Below the pieces are notes generated by a model that searched no databases, was not told where the DNA came from, and saw only the letters and a program-made list of their open reading frames with translations. A program made the translations under genes and the position numbers. This document shows, one piece after another, positions 10,654 to 22,608 of a DNA stretch of 64,000 nt; position 1 is the first letter of the stretch; each line of letters starts with the position of its first letter. The DNA comes from Lingula anatina. Its lineage: Eukaryota; Brachiopoda; Lingulata; Lingulida; Lingulidae. Where the stretch lies: NCBI RefSeq assembly GCF_001039355.2, contig NW_019775467.1:255023-319022 (forward strand). The letters are read 5' to 3'.

Positions 10654-12283
10654 TGCCATAAAACCTTTCATTAAAATGCTTTTGTAGAGCTAACACTGTA
10701 TCATCCATGAACCAGCTTTTCAGTTTGGTTTCTGTACTTATCGCGTTTGGAAGTGTAACTGTATAAACTCACACCTGTAATTCCCATTTTTCCAGTCATG
10801 ACTCTAAGCTTAGGTTTTCTAAGTTCAAACTCGCCGTTTTATTCCAGTTACCATGTCTGGACTACACTCGTCTAAGGAGTTATGAAGAGTACTGTTTAGC
10901 CCACAGCCTGTTGTCTACAATTGCACACTGTTATGTTTGGCAGGACAGAGATAAGGGCGTGGTACCTGAGGTATGATTATATTAAACATTGGATTATCTT
11001 GAACCATCGTATGAATAATTATATTATATTATATTATATTATATTATATTGCAGGTTCTTCCAAGGGCTGTTGCTGTTCCTTGGTATCACGTGTCCCAGT
11101 ACCTAGGACTTAACCCTGTCTACTGCTACATGGCAGGTATGCTGGCTAACTGGAGGAAGGAATCGGAAGACAGCTGGTTTGTCTCTTGCTTAACAATAAT
11201 CTTCAACATCATCAATTTTTATTGATTACGTCTTCTGTGGGTATGCGTTAGTGCCAAAGTGAACTTTATTTGATAAACACATGTATTTCAAGCTCCGTAA
11301 ACTATAATTGCTGTTTGCGATCACGAGCCTCAGATTTGTGCACTCGAACGCCCAAATTAACGGCTTGATGTGGCGCTGGTTAGTCCTAATTTTGTACAGT
11401 TCTTAGACCTAACCAAAGCCGTCGTCTTCGAGCTAAAGACACACACACTTAATGCTTGCCTGTTTTTGTGACTTCGAGTTTCGATACAAGTGATATTGGA
11501 CACATTGCTCTATGATTCGTAACAAATCTGTGAGCGTAAACAGCGTTTTACGATGATATGATTCTACATGTACCTTTTATGAATGTACATAATATATTTA
11601 TAGCGTTGCTAAGCTCAATATTTTAATCTTTAATATATCATTTCAGCGACATTGACATCATTTGCGGCGCGCCCGGGACTCCCCACACCGACTGGTTTTT
11701 CAAAGTTTCAATTCAAATCGAAATTGACTTTGGCAAGGGAGTCAAGGTATTAACGTTTGTGGTAGTGTCCCCGTTTTCTTGCCTAGTCACTTCGGGTAAA
11801 ATGAAATGATCCCCAAAATTATTTAATTAAATTTTACTTGACAAAATGGACCATCCGTAAATGATATAAATTTTCTCACACATGCCTATCTTAATTGAAT
11901 AACTTTATTTCACTCACGCTGAAGAACTGAAGCACGCATGCGTGCGCAAAGATACAAAACTTGTCTCGCAGACTGAAGACCGCTACTGAGATTAGAGTTC
12001 ACCAGTTGCGTTGAATGGGAAGGATAGATAGAAATGTCCATACATGTATATGTAAACAAGGCCTTGTCTAAAGGCGAGAATACAGACGACGTGACTTAAG
12101 ACGATGCCACTTATAACTGACAACAAATGGCTAGAATTTTTCTTAAATTACAGGATATAATTAAAACATATCAGTCGTTGGCGACAGGTAATGACGACGG
12201 TTTGATAGAAGGTTTGCAAGGGATTGCAGACACCATTCAGAGGATGCAACAAACACTGTCCAGAATGCACGGTATGGATGTGT

Positions 12284-12348
<65 letters not shown>

Positions 12349-14674
12349 GACACACACAGACACTGTTAACAAATGCATGTAGTGATAAGTAATTTACCGT
12401 TACTATTTGACGATTCAAATATTTTAAACTTTAAAGAACGTTACTCTTTCAAAGAATTAAAGGTATTTTTAATTGTTTTATAATATTGTATCATAAATAG
12501 TGAGCTTAAATTCACATCAAGATGATTCTTCTGATATATGCCTATACAAGAACATGAAGCAATAGACATTTAGAGGTTAAAAGAAAATTGTTGAAATGGA
12601 GCTTTGCAACTGACGAATCAGAGACCTAGAAATACAGTTGTGGTGACTTATTTTGGATATCAAAATTTCAGCAATAGCAAATTAGTTTGTGTTCATTTTT
12701 GCTTTGTGTTTGTATTGTCACTATGTGGATTAAAAAATTGTAGGGACTTTAGTGTTTATAGGTTTATTTCTATTTCAGTACAAATAAGTGTTACTTTACG
12801 CTACGTGGCCACTTTATATCAAGTAAATATAGTGAGCGCCGGTAAAAAACGCAGGCATAACATACATAATTGTATCTGACCCATTAAAACCCCTAAATTG
12901 TACAAGGATTAAAATCAATATATAGTTATGATACACCTTAATTGCTAGTATTTTCTTTTCTTTTTTTTTACAGAAAAACAAGACCCTTGGCCTTTTTATA
13001 ATAAACTCCGACCGTTTTTCGAAGGGTAAGTCTTGAATGTTTGGTAACATAAAAAAATTTTTTGAGATAAATACATAAATCTTATCATAAAATTGAACAA
13101 AAATATATCAACGAGTTTTTCTTAAATTTATTTATTTATCTATTTTGCTAATCCGTGCGTCTCTGGCGAAGTATAATGGAGATGTGTAGTAAAATGTTTA
13201 ATTTTTTCTTCTCTGATAAAAACTGTTCAAATTGACCCACATGTACACTGTACAATACAATTTTGCAGCTGGGGAGCACAAAGCAAATTTCTCCCGGAAG
13301 GACTGATATACGAAGGTGTCAGCGATTCACCGTTACAAGTAAGTAGCGCATGCGTAATGGATTTACACCAACCAGCACACCAGCGACCCCTGGCGGATTT
13401 GTCCCCCGATTAACTTCGTTGATGCAAGTCACCTTTTGAACGTAAAATGTTCCTTTTTTTGTTTTTTTTTATCTGTTAACCATCATTAACTACAAAAAGA
13501 CGCACAGTGCAGGTTGTATGTCGTAGAAAAATCTATAGGCCTATCCCCTTTTGAAATGCTGTCTTCTACCAGTAGGATACAGCAATGTTATGTCAATTGT
13601 ATGTAAACAGAAAGGTGCGTAGTGAATATATGTGAATATGTAGTGAAAAACATCAAATTGCGGCCCAAGTATAATGAACAACGCGTGAGGAAGATCCAAA
13701 ATGTTATATTGTCTGTGAAATATACATTTACTTTGTTACAAGCCAACTACATGTACTCGAGTTAAAGTCATCACAAATGTTTTTTTTTTCTGTTTTGCTG
13801 ACACGGGATCCTAATCTACGTATTAAATAATTATTATCATTTTTAAAGTACTTGGGAGGGAGCGCCGCCCAGAGTTCAACCATCCAGACCTTTGACGCCA
13901 TACTTGGGGTCAAACACGGCAGGTAATGGACTAGTACTATACAGTATCTGCTAATGAGCACGTGCGAGTAAAATTATGAAAAACAAACTTTATAACGTCC
14001 ACTGAAGGTTAAGATTTTTTTTTTTTTTTTGAAAATTTTAAATTTTTGTTATAGTTACTGTATGTGCATGACTATACTAAATACGCAGATAAGGGAGGGC
14101 AATAAACGATACAAAAAAAAAAAACTATCGATAAAATGAGGGCAGCTTGAATTGATATTAATAAATTTGCTTGCCAACTGGTATTAGTTGGTAAAGAGGG
14201 AGAGAGTATAAATCTGCAGTTTTGAAATTTGTAATCCTTTAAGGACTTTTTCAATCTAGAAGCAGTTCCATATCTCAGAAAAGTAAGGGAATATATGCCT
14301 GCAGGTCACAGAGAGTTTCTGAACGCCATAGAAAACGGACCTTCTCTCAGACATCACGGTAGGTGATTTCAAACTTTAATGACTTATTCAAGCATACATT
14401 TAGCCCAGCGACGTAAACATTCCTGGCGCTTTGAACTGACGTGGTTGTAACGTGCTCTCTCTCTCTCTCTCTCTCTGTGTGAGTGAAGGGGGTTATCTGC
14501 ATTTCTGCATTAGCCCCACCTACCTCTTACATGATAAACCAAACATTTTGATTTTTTTCTTTTCTTTTTTTTTCTAGTGAAGCTTTTACACAATGATGGT
14601 GTACGAAAAGCGTACAACAAATGCATCCAAGCACTCACTGATTTTCGATCATATCACTTTGCGATAATTGTGAA
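10521..14674 (+). CDS. IDO: IDO, exons 2-11, copy 1 (incomplete; frameshift in exon 9)
   Basis: Ten exons are seen: 10521-10613, 10848-10970, 11055-11176, 11647-11746, 12154-12271, 12974-13025, 13269-13338, 13849-13922, 14260-14358 and 14578-14674. All have GT-AG borders. Conserved IDO segments include AVPWYHVSQYLGLNP and ANWRKES (exon 4), YLGGSAAQSSTIQTFDA (exon 9), YMPAGHREFL (exon 10) and FRSYHFAIIVK (exon 11), whose histidine is the expected proximal haem ligand. Exon 9 is 74 bp instead of the 76 bp of copy 2. The two missing bases, in CAAACACGGCAG against CAAACATACGGCAG, break the phase with exon 10. Exons 12-13 are absent because the sequence jumps at 14757. This is either the other haplotype of the gene at 15530-20499 or a broken tandem copy. 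Confidence 0.85.
11020..11049. repeat. (ATATT)n microsatellite in IDO intron
   Basis: Pentanucleotide array directly before the acceptor of exon 4. The equivalent array in copy 2 (16019-16058) is longer, as expected of two alleles. Confidence 0.85.
12286..12344. repeat. Compound (CT)n(CA)n microsatellite in IDO intron
   Basis: Follows exon 6 by about 15 bases. The copy-2 counterpart is 17306-17359, with a different unit number. Confidence 0.9.
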
Positions 14675-14756
14675 GTAAGTGACTTGATTTCTATAATGAT
14701 CAGATTCTTAAACATACCATTTCCACGTGTTTTAAAGTAGAAGTAAGTAAGTCAAT

Positions 14757-14757
14757 N
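14757..14757. other. Single-N contig join inside the IDO locus
   Basis: Sequence before the N is IDO intron 11 of copy 1. Sequence after it is identical to the base following the TA array at 9760. From there about 5 kb repeats 9761-14756 with scattered substitutions and indels. This is the signature of two haplotype contigs joined in tandem. Confidence 0.85.
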
Positions 14758-15061
14758 TAAAGCGTTGAAAAAATGAGACAAACAGGCGCTTTGAAATGTG
14801 TTTAGGAGCTAAACGCTGTTTTACAGTGTACGTTATAATTGTGTACCTGTGTTTTTAATTGAATATTTATATTTAAAAAAAACATTTCAGGTCGTTTTTA
14901 TGTCTTTTCATGCAAGAATGTTGTCTAACAACTTGGGTTGATAAAACGTTGTTATCTGACGTTGATACAACGTCGTAATTTGACGATGATCCAATTTTCA
15001 AATCCAATGTTAATCCAACGTCTTGTCAACGTTGAAACAACATGATTTGCCCGCTGGGAGG
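14758..15061. mobile_element. Right half of the CCCAGC-ended element, second copy
   Basis: Repeats 9761-10060 nearly base for base, ending at the same TTTGCCCGCTGGG terminus. The left half is absent because the contig starts after the TA array. Confidence 0.75.
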
Positions 15062-15529
15062 ACCTATCCGGACTTGCACTTGCATTCCTTGCCATGAAAC
15101 CCTAACCCTTGCATTCCTCAGTAACTGTTGTCCCACGGACGTAAAATCCTAGTTACGCTTGTCCTAGGCATCCATTCCTAGAAAAGCTAGACCTAGGGCT
15201 TGCATGTCTGGTGGGACTTGTGTTACTAGGACTGCCATTCCCTTCACACCGGCCTAGTAAACAAGGCTACTTGTCGTTTCACCTAGATGCACATGTGCCG
15301 GTAGTTTGAAATAAAAAGTAATGCAAGTGGAAAACACAATTAAGTTATGCCTAAATAAACGAAAACCAAACATTGGTCTCTGTAACGCGTCTGTGACAAG
15401 CATTGTGAGAGTATAAATTAAAGGAAATGTCAGTGGAAATTTCAAAAAGAGAAGTGTTAAAATGGCGATCAAGGCTTTGGCAAGAGGAATATTAGTAAAC
15501 AAATAGCGCTTTCTACCTTTCTGTTTCAG

Positions 15530-15627
15530 GACCACCTGTCGGAATATTTCCTTCCTTGGGAACAGCTCGGGAAGAAGGCTGCCAAGTTGGATGCGGGAGA
15601 ACTGAAAGACCAAGTTAAAAAGGTACT

Positions 15628-15658
<31 letters not shown>

Positions 15659-17300
15659 TGCCATAAACCTTTCATTGAAATGCTTTTGTAGAGCTAACAC
15701 TATATCATCCATGAACCAGTTTTTCAGTTTGGTTTCTGTACTAATCTCGTTTGGAAGTGTAACTGTATAAACTCACACCTGTAATTCCCATTTTTCCAGT
15801 CATGACCTTAAGCTTAGGTTTTCTAAGTTCAAACTCGCCGTTTTATTTCAGTTACCATGTCTGGACTACACTCGTCTAAGGAGTTATGAAGAGTACTGTT
15901 TAGCCCACAGCCTGTTGTCTACAATTGCACACTGTTATGTTTGGCAGGACAGAGATAAGGGCGTGGTACCTGAGGTATGATTATATTAAACATTGGATTA
16001 TCTTGAACCATCGTATGAATAATTATATTATATTATATTATATTATATTATATTATATTGCAGGTTCTTCCAAGGGCTGTTGCTGTTCCTTGGTATCACG
16101 TGTCCCAGTACCTAGGACTTAACCCTGTCTACTGCTACATGGCAGGTATGCTGGCTAACTGGAGGAAGGAATCGGAAGACAGCTGGTTTGTCTCTTGCTT
16201 AACAATAATCTTCAACATCATCAATTTTTATTGATTACGTCTTCTGTGGGTATGCGTTAGTGCCAAAGTGAACTTTATTTGATAAACACATATTTCAAGC
16301 GTAGGCTCCGTAAACTATAATTGCTGTTTGCGATCACGAGCCTCAGATTTGTGAACTCGAACGCCCAAATTAACGGCTTGATGTGGCGCTGGTTAGTCCT
16401 AATTTTGTACAGTTCTTAGACCTAACCAAAGCCGTCGTCTTCGAGCTAAAGACACACACATTTAATGTTGCCTGTTTTTGTGACTTCGAGTTTCGATACA
16501 AGTGATATTGGACACATTGCTCTATGATTCGTAACAAATCTGTGAGCGTAAACAGCGTTTTACGATGATATGATTCTACCTTTTATGAATGTACATAATA
16601 TATTTATAGCGTTGCTAAGCTCAATATTTTAATCTTTAATATATCATTTCAGCGACATTGACATCATTTGCGGCGCGCCCGGGACTCCCCACACCGACTG
16701 GTTTTTCAAAGTTTCAATTCAAATCGAAATTGACTTTGGCAAGGGAGTCAAGGTATTAACGTTTGTGGTAGTGTCCCCGTTTTCTTGCCTAGTCACTTCG
16801 GGTAAAATAAAATGATCCCCAAAATTATATAATTAAATTAAACTTGACAAAATGGACCATCCGTAAATGATATAAATTTTCTCACATATGCCTATCTTAA
16901 TTGAATAACTTTATTTCTTCCTCCGTCACTCACGCTGAAGAACTGAAGCACGTATGCGTGCGCAAAGATACAAAACTTGTCTCGCAGACTGAAGACCGCT
17001 ACTGAGATTAGAGTTCACCAGTTGCGTTGAATGGGAAGGATAGATAGAAATGTCCATACATGTATATGTAAACAAGGACTTGTCTAAAGACGAGAATACA
17101 AACGGCGTGACTTGGGACCATGTCACTAATAACTGACAACAGATGGCTAGAATTTTTCTTAAATTTCAGGATATAATTAAAACATATCAGTCGTTGGAGA
17201 CAGGTGATGACGACGGTTTGATAGAAGGTTTGCAAGGGATTGCTGACACCATTAAGAGGATGCAACAAACACTGTCCAGAATGCACGGTATGGATGTGTG

Positions 17301-17357
<57 letters not shown>

Positions 17358-19473
17358 AGACAGACACACACAGACACTGTTAACAAATGCATGTAGTGAT
17401 AAGTAATTTACCGTTACTATTTGACGATTCAAATATTTAAAACTTAAAAAAACGTTACTCTTTCAAAGAATTAAAGGTATTTTTAATTGTTTTATAATAT
17501 TGTATCTAAAATAGTGAGCTTAAATTCACATCAAGATGATTCTTCTGATATAGGCCTTTACAAGAACATGAAGCGATGCACATTTAGAGGTTAAAAGAAA
17601 ATTGTTTAAATGGAGCTTTGCAACTGATGGATCAGAGACCTAGAAATAAAGTTGTGATGGCTTATTTGTATTTCAGCAATAGCAAATTAGTTTGTGTTCA
17701 TTTTTGCTTTGTGTTTGTATTGTCACTATGTGGATTAAAAAATTGTAGGGACTTTAGTGTTTATAGGTTTATTTCTATTTCAGTACAAATAAGTGTTACT
17801 TTACGCTACGTGGCCATTTTATATCAAGTGAATATAGTGAGCGCCGGTAAAACGCAGGCATAACATACATAATTGTATCTGACCCATTAAAACCCCAAAA
17901 TTGTACAAGGATTAAAATAAATATATAGTTATGATACACCTTAATTGCTAGTATTTTCTTTTCTTTTCTTTTTTTTTACAGAAAAACAAGACCCTTGGCC
18001 TTTTTATAATAAACTCCGACCGTTTTTCGAAGGGTAAGTCTTGAATGTTTGGTAACATAAAAACTATTTTTGAGATTAATACATAAATTTTATCATAAAA
18101 TTGAACAAAAATATATCAACGAGTTTTTCTTAAATTTATTTATTTATCTATTTTGCTAATCCGTGCGTCTCTGGCGAAGTATAATGGAGTTGTGTAGTAA
18201 AATGTTTAATTTTTTCTTCTCTGATAAAAAACTGTTCATGTTGACCCACATGTACACTGTACAATACAATTTTGCAGCTGGGGAGCACAAAGCAAATTTC
18301 TCCCGGAAGGACTGATATACGAGGGTGTCAGCGATTCACCGTTACAAGTAAGTAGCGCATGCGTAATGGATTTACACCAACCAGCACACCAGCGACCCCT
18401 GGCGGATTTGTCTCCCGATTAACTTCGTTGATGCAAGTCACCTTTTGAACGTAAAATGTTCCTTTTTTTGTTTTTTATCTGTTAACCATCATTAGCTACT
18501 GAAATACGCACAGTGCAGGTTGTATGTCGTAGAAAAATCTATATCCCCTTTTGAAATGCTGTCTTCTACCAGAAGGGTACAGCAGTGTTATGTCAATTGT
18601 ATGTAAACAGAAAGGTGCGTAGTGAATATATGTGAATATCTAGTGAAAAACATCAAATTGCGGCCCAAGTATAATGAACAACACGTGAGGAAGATCCAAA
18701 ATGTTATATTGTCTGTGAAATATACATTTACTTTGTTACAAGCCAACTACATGTACTCGAGTTAAAGTCATCACAAATGTTTTTTTTTTTTCTTTTTTGC
18801 TGACACGGGATCCTAATCTACGTATTAAATAATTATTATCATTTTTAAAGTACTTGGGAGGGAGCGCCGCCCAGAGTTCAACCATCCAGACCTTTGATGC
18901 CATACTTGGGGTCAAACATACGGCAGGTAATGGACTCGGACTATACACTCGGACTATACAGTATCTGCTAATGAGCACGTGCGAATAAAATTATGAAAAA
19001 CAAACTTTATAACGTCCACTTAAGGTTAAGATTTTTTTTTTTTTGAAAATTTTAAATTTTGGTTATAGTTACTGTATGTGCATGACTATACGAAATACGC
19101 AGATAAGGGAGGGCAATAAACGATACAAAAAACTTATCGATAAAATGAGGGCAGCATTTTTTTGTTTGAATTGATATGAATAAATTTGCTTGCCAACTGG
19201 CATTATTTGGTAAAGAGGGAGAGAGTATAAATCTGCAGTTTTGAAATTTGTAACCCTTTAATGACTTTTTCAATCTAGAAGCAGTTCCATATCTCAGAAA
19301 AGTAAGGGAATATATGCCTGCAGGTCACAGAGAGTTTCTGAACGCCATAGAAAACGGACCTTCTCTCAGACATCACGGTAGGTGATATCAAACTTTAATG
19401 ACTTATTCAAACATACATTTAGCCCAGCGACGTAAACATTCCTGGCGCTTTGAACTGACGTGGTTGTAACGTG

Positions 19474-19508
<35 letters not shown>

Positions 19509-20499
19509 AGTGAAGGGGGTTATCTGCATTTCTGCATTAGCCCCACCTACCTCTTACATGATAAACCAAACATTTTGATTTTTTTCTTTTCTTTTTTTTC
19601 TAGTGAAGCTTTTACACAATGATGGTGTACGAAAAGCGTACAACAAATGCATCCAAGCACTCACTGATTTTCGATCATATCACTTTGCGATAATTGTGAA
19701 GTAAGTGACTGGATTTCTATAATGATCAGATTCTTAAACATACCATTTCCACGTGTTTTAAAGTAGAAGTAAGTAAGTCAGTGTAAGTCCTTGTAAATCA
19801 ATTTATTGCTCCAACAATCATGAATATAGATCTGTTATCCATGAACATAGGTCACATTGGAATATGAGAAATAAAGGTCACTATTGAAATACAAGAAATA
19901 TTGGAAACATCAAAAACAGTGGATTATAAAATCAAACGAAAGATGTATAACATTTGCTTCCATTTGCAGATATATTTTAGTGCAGTCGTACAAGAAAAAT
20001 GGAGAATCTCGTTATGGCTCGGAGGCCCAAGGGGCAGGCGGAACATGTGAGTAAATCCATGATACTGGAAACTAACTACTAACAATACTCCTGTCCAGCT
20101 ATTAAATTATATTAATTAAATCGCACTTAAAGGTGAGGAAATTATCATCAATTTATTCCTTATTCGAGGCAGAACACTGATGGTGAAATTCCACCATGTT
20201 CTCTCTCATTTGCTTGATAATCGTTTATTTTAATTAAATTTGGTACATATGATCTTAGTTAAATATAGTAACATAGTTATTTGGAACTGAACTTATTTTC
20301 AGATTTGGTCGCCTTCTTGAAATCAACTCGCGACCAGACAGCCAGGTGTATCCTTGGCGACAGCGAGACAGATCACGTGACAAAGCAAGCAGACGACACT
20401 GTTTTAGTAGGCTTGAAAATGGAAGAGAGACCTAGCTCGCCTCTTCTACACCCAGGGACGACTCGTATAATCAAAGCAATAGCAGATCCAGAGGTTTAA
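15530..20499 (+). CDS. IDO: Indoleamine 2,3-dioxygenase-like haem protein, exons 2-13, copy 2 (intact)
   Basis: Twelve exons follow GT-AG rules and keep phase: 15530-15622, 15852-15974, 16064-16185, 16653-16752, 17170-17287, 17982-18033, 18278-18347, 18851-18926, 19279-19377, 19604-19700, 19970-20046 and 20303-20499. Joined to exon 1 at 6716-6790 they give 1299 bp, or 432 residues, against about 403-407 in vertebrate IDO1/IDO2. The IDO fold is marked by PWYHVSQYLGLNP, LGGSAAQSST (about residue 253), TAEAVPYLRKVREYMP, SYHFAIIVKYIL with the proximal haem histidine at about residue 336, and a late GAGGT glycine stretch. IDO oxidises L-tryptophan to N-formylkynurenine in the cytosol. Some gastropod members of this family instead serve as oxygen-binding myoglobins. 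The segment after ANWRKES reads IICGAPGTPHTDWFF, unlike the vertebrate pocket segment at that place, so enzyme activity is not assured. Confidence 0.88.
16019..16058. repeat. (ATATT)n microsatellite in IDO intron, copy 2
   Basis: Longer version of the array at 11020-11049, in the same place before exon 4. Confidence 0.85.
17306..17359. repeat. Compound (CT)n(CA)n microsatellite, copy 2
   Basis: Same location after exon 6 as in copy 1, with a different length. Confidence 0.9.
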
Positions 20500-21241
20500 A
20501 AAGGATATAAAAAAAGAGACAGTTAGTGCTATCTGTGATAACCAGTAAGAGGCAGCTATTGTATTTTATTCAAGGCATCAAAAGTTGATAAACTGCGTAA
20601 AAAAATAAGGTCAATATAGTAATTTACTTTTAAAGTCTATTTTTATTGTACCCGAAACCTTTAGCAGGGCAGTTGAAAAGAAGAAACAAATACCAGTAAC
20701 TTTATAATTATTAAGCATATTATTCAGGGATAAGTGTAAAAAGTTTATTATCTTGAACATATTCTTTGAACACAATTTGTTTCTTTTAAAGGAACTTTAG
20801 ACAAAATGCAATAACCCGATATAAACGGTACCATTAACACAGAGATGAACAGAGTTGTTGCTTTTTTTAGTTAATTATTTCAAATCTTTAATCTTTAACT
20901 ACAGTATCTCTCTTTCTCTCTTTCTCTCTCTCTCTCTCATGTCACAATCACATCCATGGGCAAATAAGCCCAGTAGGGCTGACAGATCTTGGAACAAATT
21001 TTCGCATGTGCATAGTTTGCACAAATAATCAGTACTACTAATAAACGTCCACGATAGTGTTAATTGATAGTCAATAAAATTATTTCATCCACTCAACAAT
21101 TATTATCTTATAATGTAAGATAACACCCTTTACCATTCGTTATTAATTGAAAGTGCTCTAAATTTGTATACACCGCTCACATTAGAGTCCGCGCACTCTT
21201 AATTAACGAAATGCTATACACTGGGATATATATTATATATA
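20057..21241. repeat. First copy of a duplicated contig end (IDO 3' end)
   Basis: Starts in IDO intron 12 and contains the last exon, the 3' flank and a CT-rich tract at 20907-20938, ending in a TATATAT stretch at the N gap. The same sequence resumes after the gap at 21371. No difference was found by eye over the stretches compared, which points to an unmerged overlap rather than a biological duplication. Confidence 0.85.
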
Positions 21242-21370
21242 NNNNNNNNNNNNNNNNNNNNNNNNNNNNNNNNNNNNNNNNNNNNNNNNNNNNNNNNNNN
21301 NNNNNNNNNNNNNNNNNNNNNNNNNNNNNNNNNNNNNNNNNNNNNNNNNNNNNNNNNNNNNNNNNNNNNN
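21242..21370. other. Assembly gap (129 N)
   Basis: Run of N flanked on both sides by the same 1.19-kb sequence. True sequence content is probably none, or only the AT microsatellite. Confidence 0.95.
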
Positions 21371-22557
21371 ATCCATGATACTGGAAACTAACTACTAACA
21401 ATACTCCTGTCCAGCTATTAAATTATATTAATTAAATCGCACTTAAAGGTGAGGAAATTATCATCAATTTATTCCTTATTCGAGGCAGAACACTGATGGT
21501 GAAATTCCACCATGTTCTCTCTCATTTGCTTGATAATCGTTTATTTTAATTAAATTTGGTACATATGATCTTAGTTAAATATAGTAACATAGTTATTTGG
21601 AACTGAACTTATTTTCAGATTTGGTCGCCTTCTTGAAATCAACTCGCGACCAGACAGCCAGGTGTATCCTTGGCGACAGCGAGACAGATCACGTGACAAA
21701 GCAAGCAGACGACACTGTTTTAGTAGGCTTGAAAATGGAAGAGAGACCTAGCTCGCCTCTTCTACACCCAGGGACGACTCGTATAATCAAAGCAATAGCA
21801 GATCCAGAGGTTTAAAAAGGATATAAAAAAAGAGACAGTTAGTGCTATCTGTGATAACCAGTAAGAGGCAGCTATTGTATTTTATTCAAGGCATCAAAAG
21901 TTGATAAACTGCGTAAAAAAATAAGGTCAATATAGTAATTTACTTTTAAAGTCTATTTTTATTGTACCCGAAACCTTTAGCAGGGCAGTTGAAAAGAAGA
22001 AACAAATACCAGTAACTTTATAATTATTAAGCATATTATTCAGGGATAAGTGTAAAAAGTTTATTATCTTGAACATATTCTTTGAACACAATTTGTTTCT
22101 TTTAAAGGAACTTTAGACAAAATGCAATAACCCGATATAAACGGTACCATTAACACAGAGATGAACAGAGTTGTTGCTTTTTTTAGTTAATTATTTCAAA
22201 TCTTTAATCTTTAACTACAGTATCTCTCTTTCTCTCTTTCTCTCTCTCTCTCTCATGTCACAATCACATCCATGGGCAAATAAGCCCAGTAGGGCTGACA
22301 GATCTTGGAACAAATTTTCGCATGTGCATAGTTTGCACAAATAATCAGTACTACTAATAAACGTCCACGATAGTGTTAATTGATAGTCAATAAAATTATT
22401 TCATCCACTCAACAATTATTATCTTATAATGTAAGATAACACCCTTTACCATTCGTTATTAATTGAAAGTGCTCTAAATTTGTATACACCGCTCACATTA
22501 GAGTCCGCGCACTCTTAATTAACGAAATGCTATACACTGGGATATATATTATATATA
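21371..22557. repeat. Second copy of the duplicated contig end
   Basis: Repeats 20057-21241 and then continues through the ATATATATATAT stretch into new sequence leading to the lectin gene. It bridges the IDO and lectin regions and indicates that they are neighbours. Confidence 0.85.
21619..21815 (+). CDS. IDO: IDO exon 13, artefactual duplicate
   Basis: Same 197-bp exon as 20303-20499, with the same acceptor and TAA stop and encoding the same residues. No exon 12 precedes it after the gap. It should be counted as the same exon, not as a third gene. Confidence 0.8.
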
Positions 22558-22608
22558 TATAAGGCATATTGATAAAGATAATAGACGAAGTTTTTATCCA
22601 GCGTATAA

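Noticed and set aside
12148-12378. Minus-strand open frame of repetitive residues
   Set aside because: It is a translation of the CT/CA microsatellite and the antisense of IDO exon 6.
15096-15112. AACCCTAACCC, telomere-like
   Set aside because: Fewer than two units, and the corresponding place in the first copy lacks it; not a telomere.
15254-15712. Minus-strand 152-codon frame
   Set aside because: Antisense to IDO exon 2 and its flanking introns, which have proper splice sites and family residues on the plus strand; the serine-leucine run comes from a GA microsatellite.
21619-21815. A third IDO gene end
   Set aside because: Appears identical to 20303-20499 and lies in a repeated contig end next to an N gap.
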